From Desulfarculaceae bacterium (GTDB lineage: Bacteria; Desulfobacterota; Desulfarculia; Desulfarculales; Desulfarculaceae), in NCBI GenBank assembly GCA_021737645.1, contig JAIPDO010000019.1, forward strand, positions 1 to 61,924: 61,924 nucleotides of DNA. Direction: 5' to 3'. The notes beneath the pieces were generated by a model, which saw only the letters and a list, made by a program, of their open reading frames with translations, was not told where the DNA came from and searched no databases. Positions 61,194 through 61,924 of this stretch are shown in pieces. The position numbers and the translations under genes were made by a program. Each line of letters opens with the position of its first letter. The stretch's first letter is position 1.

Positions 61194-61924
61194 TTTTTCC
61201 CCAGACCGATGGTGATGCGCACCTTGCCGCTGGGGGTGGTTTCGATCTCGTCCACCGGTTCGATGCGCGGACGCACGCCCGGCAGGGCCTTTTGCACCGC
61301 AACCAAAATAGCCTGCTCTTGATCGGCGGTCAACGGTTCCCTTAGCACCAGGCGCAGCACCAAGGCGTCCAGGGCGGGCTGCACGATCTGGTACTGGGCG
61401 ATGGCCGGGAAGTCCTTTAGCAGGTGGGGGAAAAAAAGCCCGGTGAGCCGCCCGCCGTCCGGGGTGCGGATGGCGTCCATGACCCTGCCCTGGACCCCGG
61501 CCAGGCGGGGCAAGGTGCGTCCGCAGGAACAAGGCCCTTGCATCCACGAGGCCAAATCGCCCCCTTGGTAGCGGATAAAGGGCTCGGCGTAGTTGTGCAA
61601 ATCAGTGACCAACAGCTCGCCCACCTCCCCGGCCGGGGCGTCCACCTCCAGGATCACGTTTTCCGCCGATACGTGCAGCCCCTGGTGGGCCGGGCACTCG
61701 CTGGCCATGAGCATGAATTCGCGGCTGCCGTAGGTCTCGAAGCAAGGACAACCCAAGCCCTGTTCGATCAGCTCCCGCTGGTGAGGCAACAGGCGCTCTG
61801 CCCCGGTGAGAACGCTGACCAGGGGCTTGCGGGGCCGCCAGCCCATGTCCAGGGCCTGGCGGGCCAGGGCCTCGGCCCCGGAGGGATAGGCCACCAGGCT
61901 CTCCGGGCCGAAGCGGTCGATGGC
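61190..61924 (-). CDS. Phenylacetate-CoA-ligase-family protein, C-terminal part (cut by window end)
   Basis: 245 codons visible, open at the right edge; the true start lies beyond position 61924. VSVLTGAERLLPHQRELIEQ, CFETYGSREFMLMASECP, IRYQGGDLASWM and CSCGRTLPRLAGVQGRVMD are PaaK-type features, the last with the two cysteines usual in the family. The C-terminal subdomain ends TTPSGKVRITIG, with the expected G-K lysine intact. It overlaps the Omp85-like gene by four bases. A different relative from the one at 15284. Confidence 0.82.
   Translation of the reverse strand, partial: AIDRFGPESLVAYPSGAEALARQALDMGWRPRKPLVSVLTGAERLLPHQRELIEQGLGCPCFETYGSREFMLMASECPAHQGLHVSAENVILEVDAPAGEVGELLVTDLHNYAEPFIRYQGGDLASWMQGPCSCGRTLPRLAGVQGRVMDAIRTPDGGRLTGLFFPHLLKDFPAIAQYQIVQPALDALVLRLVLREPLTADQEQAILVAVQKALPGVRPRIEPVDEIETTPSGKVRITIGLGKN

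Noticed and set aside
59754..61322. A 522-codon plus-strand open frame opposite the Omp85-like gene
   Set aside because: Gln/His/Gly-rich shadow; the minus-strand barrel with signal peptide and terminal Phe is the real gene.
1..61924. CRISPR arrays, tRNA or rRNA genes
   Set aside because: No regularly spaced repeats and no cloverleaf or rRNA-like stretches noticed on reading; a covariance-model scan (tRNAscan, Infernal) would be decisive.

Overview
The window is a GC-rich stretch (only one clearly AT-rich island, about 42.2-44.2 kb) of a Gram-negative bacterial chromosome. Gram-negative is shown by an outer-membrane beta-barrel, a lipoprotein, Wzm/Wzt-type glycan export and an rml nucleotide-sugar set. 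The ketone-carboxylase operon, aromatic-acid-type CoA ligases, an FAD-dependent ThyX and the coding style fit an anaerobic or syntrophic deltaproteobacterium (Desulfobacterota). That placement is inference. No rRNA, tRNA, CRISPR array or transposase gene was recognised.

0.3-14 kb, plus strand: a TetR regulator with a palindromic operator precedes a catabolic operon. It holds two HyuA-like subunits, a small zinc protein, a uroporphyrinogen-decarboxylase-like protein and a HyuB-like subunit, a set that resembles acetophenone carboxylase. Next come an acyl-CoA ligase, a zinc alcohol dehydrogenase, an SCP2 carrier, a zinc-ribbon/OB-fold protein, a thiolase and a VOC protein. Read together, a secondary alcohol would be oxidised to a ketone, carboxylated to a 3-oxoacid, activated to its CoA ester and cleaved by the thiolase.

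14-25.5 kb: an isolated TylF-type methyltransferase (minus) faces a second catabolic unit: a PaaK-like CoA ligase, a metallo-beta-lactamase-fold hydrolase, and a complete Liv-type ABC importer with a strong hairpin between the binding protein and the permeases. An NCS2 purine-type permease and a large protein with a nucleoside-phosphorylase-like C-terminus follow.

25.7-53.4 kb: a surface-polysaccharide locus. The first half (plus) packs glycosyltransferases, a GT-C-like membrane protein and a B12/radical-SAM protein with overlapping start and stop codons. The second half is mostly minus strand: an MsbA-like exporter, the dTDP-rhamnose genes rfbDABC, a GT-C-like membrane protein, an AT-rich cassette (sulfotransferase, mosaic Wzt) bracketed by broken copies of neighbouring genes, methyltransferases, a second Wzt with its Wzm, and an asparagine synthetase. 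Two plus-strand glycosyltransferase genes sit between the exporter and the rfb genes.

53.7-61.9 kb: housekeeping and envelope genes: recJ (apparently leaderless), a Cys-rich unknown, a CoA-binding protein, a small methyltransferase, a small membrane protein, a bidirectional terminator, thyX, a lipoprotein, an Omp85-like barrel without visible POTRA domains, and the C-terminal part of another PaaK-like ligase cut by the window end.
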